DNA from: Bacillota bacterium
Lineage (GTDB): Bacteria; Bacillota; Clostridia; Peptostreptococcales; Anaerovoracaceae
Assembly: GCA_016302925.1 (NCBI GenBank)
Contig: JAEDMR010000078.1
Location: forward strand, 1 to 8,860
DNA length: 8,860 bases
Reading direction: 5' to 3'
Shown: positions 5,809 through 8,860 of the stretch, piece after piece
How the letters are laid out: the number at the start of each line of letters is the position of its first letter
Position numbering within the stretch: position 1 is the stretch's first letter
The notes under the pieces: generated by a model
Told to the model about the DNA's origin: nothing
The model's database searches: none
Seen by the model: the letters and a program-made list of their open reading frames with translations, nothing else
Position numbers and translations under genes: made by a program

Positions 5809-6555
5809 TTATTTCAACAGCCTTCCCAGTGACGCCGGATCCATCAAGTTTACCGTAACAAATTTACCGTTATGGAACACGGCCCAGTTGTTGAACACGC
5901 ATGGCAGGTTCTTTGCTTTCTCCAGCGTGTCCACTTCAATGAAATCGGCCGGAATATCCGCTGTTTCACAGTGACTTTTCAGCTTTTCAAGGGTCTGGAC
6001 AATATAAGGACACTGCCGGTCATAATACACCATCAGTGTTTTCTCCGGGATCTCTTCTTTTTTCGCATTTGGTGCAAATTGCGGAACCGTTCCGTCGAAG
6101 GACAGTGCCAGCAGTTCATACCCTCCGGAAGTTTCATCCACGACTTTAAATCCGTACTTCTTGGCAAATGCCTGATCCGATAACCATGCCTTCTGCTTCT
6201 TTGCGCCCAGCATACAGACGCCGGACTTTCCCTGGGCTTTCGCATCGGCCAGACAGTACTCCATCAGCTCTCTGCCATATCCATGCCCCTTCTGTGCGCC
6301 ATTCACCCAGAGACAATAAATGTACAGATAATTTTCTCCCAGAACAGGCACCCATGCAGTTTCCAGCGGTGCATATTCAATGAATACCGCCGCTTTTTCA
6401 TCCAGTTTTCGAAAAACATGACCCTCAGGCAGCCGGTCTGCCAGCCACTCCCGCTTGGCTTCCACACCGGGATGTGATTTTTTCGTGCGGATAATGCAGC
6501 AGAGATGCTCTGAGGCCAGGTTGTCTGGCGATAAATGAATATAATTATGGTCCAT
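5809..6555 (-). CDS. YoaP-like GNAT N-acetyltransferase with thioredoxin-like C-terminal domain (paralogue 2)
   Basis: The 248-residue product has the same layout as the gene at 1906-2664: a GNAT domain with CoA loop QKGHGYGRELM (88-98), then a YoaP-like domain opening with LMVYYDRQCPY (174-184), where Cys182 matches Cys181 of the paralogue. By eye the two are roughly 40% identical along the length, with shared landmarks such as SEHLCCII/QEHICCAI, FIEY, AWVP and FNNWAVFHNGKFVT/WNNYALFYNGEYVT, so the duplication is old or acquired separately. The ATG at 6555 is chosen because GGAG sits 6 nt upstream; the ATG at 6567 has AAGG directly abutting it. It begins 20 nt after the stop of the FMN oxidoreductase gene, so it is in the same operon. 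Substrate unknown. Confidence 0.9.
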   Translation of the reverse strand: MDHNYIHLSPDNLASEHLCCIIRTKKSHPGVEAKREWLADRLPEGHVFRKLDEKAAVFIEYAPLETAWVPVLGENYLYIYCLWVNGAQKGHGYGRELMEYCLADAKAQGKSGVCMLGAKKQKAWLSDQAFAKKYGFKVVDETSGGYELLALSFDGTVPQFAPNAKKEEIPEKTLMVYYDRQCPYIVQTLEKLKSHCETADIPADFIEVDTLEKAKNLPCVFNNWAVFHNGKFVTVNLMDPASLGRLLK

Positions 6556-6575
6556 TTTTCGCTCCATCCTTCAGA

Positions 6576-7187
6576 TTATCGAATAAAATGAGTCCACTGC
6601 GGTGTTTCATCCAGTGTTGGGCATTTTTCGCCAGATAGTTGTTTTACCATATAGGCCATGTTCTTTCCCAATACACGCATGGTCTGAAAGCCTTCTGCAT
6701 CCTGTAGTACCTCGCCTGGCACACGGCCATAGACGATGTTCCAGTACTGCGAACTAACAAGCGGCATTTCGTTAATCGTAAAATACTTGTTTAGACGGTC
6801 CAGAGCCGCTGACGCGCCACCACGTCTGCACACGGCCACTGCTGCACCTGGTTTGTATTTCATCTTATGGGAACCCGAATAAAATGCCCGATCCAGCAGA
6901 GCGCACAGGCTTCCGTTAGGACCTGCATAATAGGTCGGTGAGCCGATGATGATACCATCCGCTTCCTGCATCTTAGCAAGCATTTCCGGCATCACATCAT
7001 CGCTGAATATGCATTTTCCAGTTTTTGCGCAGCTGTTGCATGCGATGCAGCCATGAACAGCCTGGTTTCCAATGTGAAATATTTCAGTTTCAATACCGTA
7101 TTTTTCGATTTCACCGGCACATTCCTTCAGTGCCAGATATGTATTGCCCTCTTTTCGTGGGCTGCCATTTATCAAGATGACTTTCAT
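6576..7187 (-). CDS. Flavodoxin-fold NAD(P)H-dependent FMN oxidoreductase
   Basis: The 203-residue protein belongs to the NADPH-dependent FMN reductase/multimeric flavodoxin family. It starts with the FMN phosphate-binding loop ILINGSPRKEGNT (4-16), has a cysteine cluster CIACNSCAKTGKC (47-59) typical of one branch of this family, and the flavin-contacting IIIGSPTYYAGPNGSLCALLDR (79-100). These enzymes reduce FMN or small electron acceptors such as quinones and nitro compounds using NAD(P)H. The cysteines could bind a metal or form disulfides, but four cysteines within 13 residues do not match a classical ferredoxin spacing. The ATG at 7187 has GGAG 10 nt upstream; starting at 7214 would overlap the upstream gene. 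The stop of the flavodoxin-like gene is 14 nt away, so the two flavoproteins are probably co-translated. Confidence 0.9.
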   Translation of the reverse strand: MKVILINGSPRKEGNTYLALKECAGEIEKYGIETEIFHIGNQAVHGCIACNSCAKTGKCIFSDDVMPEMLAKMQEADGIIIGSPTYYAGPNGSLCALLDRAFYSGSHKMKYKPGAAVAVCRRGGASAALDRLNKYFTINEMPLVSSQYWNIVYGRVPGEVLQDAEGFQTMRVLGKNMAYMVKQLSGEKCPTLDETPQWTHFIR

Positions 7188-7201
7188 TGCGATTCCACTC
7201 C

Positions 7202-7705
7202 TTAATTTATCCATTCCATCACTGCCGCCAGATTTGCTTCACTGACCCGGCTGCCGCCGTGAAGCAGCAGATCCAGCATCTCCTCTTCGTCCGGAGTCCG
7301 ATCTGGTTTCTCCGCCAGTTTTTTACCAACCGTCTTCTTCATAACCTGCATCATCATCTTATATACGCCATGGAGCTTGTTCATATCAAATCCGCCCTGC
7401 AGCGTAAACACAGGCGTGCTGTCAGGAATATTGTTGTTTTTTCTCACATCCTCCATCTGGGAACCGGTTGATCCCATGCCCACACCGCAGACGGCTTCCA
7501 CTGAATACTGCTTCGCGGCATCCGAATAACCCTGCACCTTGCCTGCCATGAGCCAGCCCAGATAAACCACGGAGCTGTCTCTGGCGATTTTGCCGGATGA
7601 CTCCTGCAGCGAGTACACAGGCAGATTCGTTTTTTCGCCCAGCATCAGGGCATATTCCCGGGTATATCCGGTGTTAGATGTGTATACAATGGCTTGTGCT
7701 TTCAT
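7202..7705 (-). CDS. Flavodoxin-domain protein (flavodoxin_5/HemG-like)
   Basis: This 167-residue protein begins with a flavodoxin FMN-binding loop, IVYTSNTGYTREYA (6-19). It continues with VVYLGWLMAGKVQG (46-59), GVGMGSTGS and a QGGFDMNKLHGVYKMMMQ stretch (103-120) resembling the region after the FMN site in flavodoxin-like protoporphyrinogen oxidases (HemG) and related stand-alone flavodoxins. At 167 residues it is flavodoxin-sized. It likely binds FMN and shuttles electrons, or acts as a small FMN-dependent oxidoreductase; no haem genes are nearby, so a HemG role is not supported. The ATG at 7705 has AAGGAG at 6-7 nt and overlaps the PspC stop by one base (TGATG), indicating translational coupling. 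Confidence 0.85.
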   Translation of the reverse strand: MKAQAIVYTSNTGYTREYALMLGEKTNLPVYSLQESSGKIARDSSVVYLGWLMAGKVQGYSDAAKQYSVEAVCGVGMGSTGSQMEDVRKNNNIPDSTPVFTLQGGFDMNKLHGVYKMMMQVMKKTVGKKLAEKPDRTPDEEEMLDLLLHGGSRVSEANLAAVMEWIN

Positions 7706-7917
7706 CAGTAACTCCTTTCCTCATCGAAAAACGCAGGACGACGCGGAATAATCACCGCTGCGATGATATATGCCAGAATTCCGCTTCCGCCCAGTGCACA
7801 GAAGATGACCCAGCCCAGACGCACCAGTGTGGAATCCAGGCCGAAATACTCTGCGATGCCTCCGCAGACACCTTCTATCATTTTATCTTCATTGGATTTA
7901 TACAGTTTCTTATCCAT
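7705..7917 (-). CDS. PspC-domain small membrane protein
   Basis: A 70-residue protein consisting of one PspC domain. It has the cytoplasmic KLYKSNEDKMIEGVCGGIAEYFGLD stretch with its hallmark GVCGGIAEYF (16-25), then one or two hydrophobic segments (about 33-58: VIFCALGGSGILAYIIAAVIIP) and a short charged tail. PspC domains are associated with envelope stress responses, where the E. coli protein acts with PspB at the inner membrane. Many Bacillota carry such stand-alone versions of unclear role. The ATG at 7917 has AAGGAGG at a 9-nt spacer (7927-7933). It is the first gene after the probable promoter and so heads the long operon. Its stop overlaps the next start by one base. Confidence 0.93.
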   Translation of the reverse strand: MDKKLYKSNEDKMIEGVCGGIAEYFGLDSTLVRLGWVIFCALGGSGILAYIIAAVIIPRRPAFFDEERSY

Positions 7918-7926
7918 TCTTCGTTT

Positions 7927-7933
7927 CCTCCTT
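7927..7933 (-). promoter_or_regulatory. Strong Shine-Dalgarno for the PspC gene
   Basis: AAGGAGG on the minus strand with a 9-nt spacer before the ATG at 7917, supporting this as the first translated gene of the operon. Confidence 0.75.
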
Positions 7934-7982
7934 ACCTTACCACATTTTATGAATAAATTCTACGAAATTATCGGAGTTTTTT

Positions 7983-8012
7983 ATAGTACGTTTCTTCATA
8001 AAAATGTGTCAG
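7983..8012 (-). promoter_or_regulatory. Candidate sigma-A promoter for the PspC-led operon
   Basis: On the minus strand, CTGACA (8007-8012) and TACTAT (7983-7988) are separated by 18 nt, resembling -35 and -10 boxes with five and four matches to consensus. They lie 66 nt or more upstream of the PspC start and downstream of the terminator of the preceding gene, in AT-rich sequence. No operator or known regulator site is recognised. Confidence 0.4.
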
Positions 8013-8063
8013 ATTTATAGGTCGGCATGAAACGTCGGACTTCTCACACTGCCCGCGAAAATG

Positions 8064-8093
8064 AAAAAGCGGCTCTGTTTTACAGGACCGCCT
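8064..8093 (-). terminator. Rho-independent terminator after the DUF4825-like gene
   Basis: The arms 8069-8078 and 8082-8091 form a 10-bp hairpin on the minus strand (GCGGTCCTGT/ACAGAGCCGC, with one mismatch and one G-T wobble). The AAA loop lies at 8079-8081 and a run of T's at 8064-8068 follows. It begins about 10 nt after the stop at 8102-8104. It separates the preceding gene from the PspC-led operon. Confidence 0.85.
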
Positions 8094-8101
8094 TTCATTG
8101 A

Positions 8102-8860
8102 TTATTCTTCAGAAAATCTGCTGGCCGAGCTCAGCGGCGAATCGTCGAATCCGTTCATTCCGGTCTTCTGAATCAGCGTTTCCAGCATGCTCACATTCTC
8201 GCCGCAGTCCTTGATGTCACTGCCCAGAAACGCAGAAGCATCCTCCTCCGTCACCGTCAGACTGCATTCCTTTTCCCCGGAGCGGTACCGATAGAATACT
8301 TCCCCCAGATTCCCCGTCACCCCCAGAAGCACATAGGCGAAATTCCGCATCCTGTATTCCTGTTCTGCGAGAATGTTTTCAGGGATTTCATCATCCAGAA
8401 TCATGGTCCATCCGTAAGGCTCCTGATCCGTCTGCAGTTCATTTCGGAAACTGCCCAGATACCACACCATATTCAGCACCCTTGCCGTCTCTCCGTTATC
8501 CGGCATACTGCCTACATAATCGTGGCGTGTCTGATATACCGCGGAAGTCAGTGCAGAAATGGTCATTCCGTGATCCCAGAGGATCCGGTCACCGATGCAG
8601 ACCTGGGTAATTTCTCCCGAAGCGATATATTTTTCCTGATAATTTCCCTTATGAAGCGGACTTTTCGCAACCGTACGGAACGATACCGTCACGACCCCGT
8701 CTATCTCCTTGAAATCTACCGATGATACCGCCTGATCGTCAGAAATCGCTGAGGCAGTGACCGAAACATTATTACCGTCGATATCCAGATTGCATGTTAC
8801 AGCCTCCGCACCTGCAGGAGAGCCGAGCAGAAACGCTTTGCCGGCAAGGGCAAGCACCAC
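8102..8860 (-). CDS. DUF4825-like secreted or membrane-linked protein (5' end outside the window)
   Basis: The frame is open to the window edge and encodes at least 252 residues; the first codon seen (GTG) is probably internal. A hydrophobic VLALAGKAFLLG stretch near the visible start could be the end of a signal or membrane segment. The C-terminal half contains YVGSMPDNGETARVLN (about 115-130), the LQTDQEPYGWTMILDDE stretch, NFAYVLLGVTGNLGEVFYRY and LTVTEEDASAFLGSDIKDCG, which together match my memory of the DUF4825 domain. That domain is often found extracellularly, sometimes at the end of M56 (BlaR1-type) metallopeptidases. Whether this protein carries an M56 part cannot be decided here. 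It is closed by a terminator and is not part of the operon that follows. Confidence 0.7.
   Translation of the reverse strand: MVLALAGKAFLLGSPAGAEAVTCNLDIDGNNVSVTASAISDDQAVSSVDFKEIDGVVTVSFRTVAKSPLHKGNYQEKYIASGEITQVCIGDRILWDHGMTISALTSAVYQTRHDYVGSMPDNGETARVLNMVWYLGSFRNELQTDQEPYGWTMILDDEIPENILAEQEYRMRNFAYVLLGVTGNLGEVFYRYRSGEKECSLTVTEEDASAFLGSDIKDCGENVSMLETLIQKTGMNGFDDSPLSSASRFSEE

Noticed and set aside
7202..7705. HemG-type protoporphyrinogen oxidase in a haem pathway
   Set aside because: The resemblance is at the flavodoxin-domain level and there are no haem genes in the window, so only a flavodoxin-like call is supported.
8021..8041. Two GTCGG copies near 8021-8040 as a possible operator or repeat
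   Set aside because: Two 5-mers in direct orientation are too short to exceed chance and no regulator site is recognised.
1..8860. Insertion sequence, prophage, CRISPR array, toxin-antitoxin or restriction system
   Set aside because: No transposase, integrase, repeat-spacer pattern, toxin fold or nuclease motif was found in either strand.

Overview
The window looks like a piece of a Bacillota genome, most likely a gut Clostridia/Lachnospiraceae-type organism. This is inferred from moderate GC, strong AGGAGG-type ribosome binding sites, dense co-directional small genes, and families common in that group (YoaP-like acetyltransferases, a stand-alone TfoX C-terminal domain, a small PspC protein, a DUF4825-like protein). 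No rRNA, tRNA, CRISPR array, transposase or phage gene is visible. Every gene I can support is on the minus strand, so transcription runs from high to low coordinates.

In transcription order: (1) 8860-8102 is the 3' part of a secreted or membrane-anchored protein resembling DUF4825 proteins, closed by a good hairpin-plus-U-tract terminator at 8064-8093. (2) A probable promoter near 7983-8012 starts a long, tightly packed run: a PspC-domain membrane protein (7917-7705), a flavodoxin-like protein (7705-7202), a flavodoxin-fold NAD(P)H/FMN oxidoreductase (7187-6576), a YoaP-like GNAT (6555-5809), a cytosolic alpha/beta hydrolase (5752-5054), a tandem-GNAT fusion (5025-3925), a two-TM small protein that seems to carry a one-base deletion near its 5' end (3887-3559), a TfoX C-terminal-domain protein (3537-3280), a four-TM protein (3278-2820), a 71-residue unknown (2881-2666) and a second YoaP-like GNAT (2664-1906). 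Many junctions are 1-14 nt apart or overlap. (3) After a 176-nt gap holding a hairpin/U-tract comes a second short cluster: a 47-residue membrane microprotein (1729-1586), a second tandem-GNAT fusion (1575-517), and an HSL-type alpha/beta hydrolase overlapping it by 17 nt and running off the window (533 to <1).

The theme is small-molecule modification and redox chemistry: six GNAT domains in four proteins, two alpha/beta hydrolases and two FMN-type flavoproteins, mixed with tiny membrane proteins. The triad YoaP-like GNAT, tandem GNAT and alpha/beta hydrolase occurs twice. A detoxification or antibiotic/metabolite-modification role is a reasonable inference, but no substrate can be read from the sequence. 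I see no obvious defence system or mobile element.
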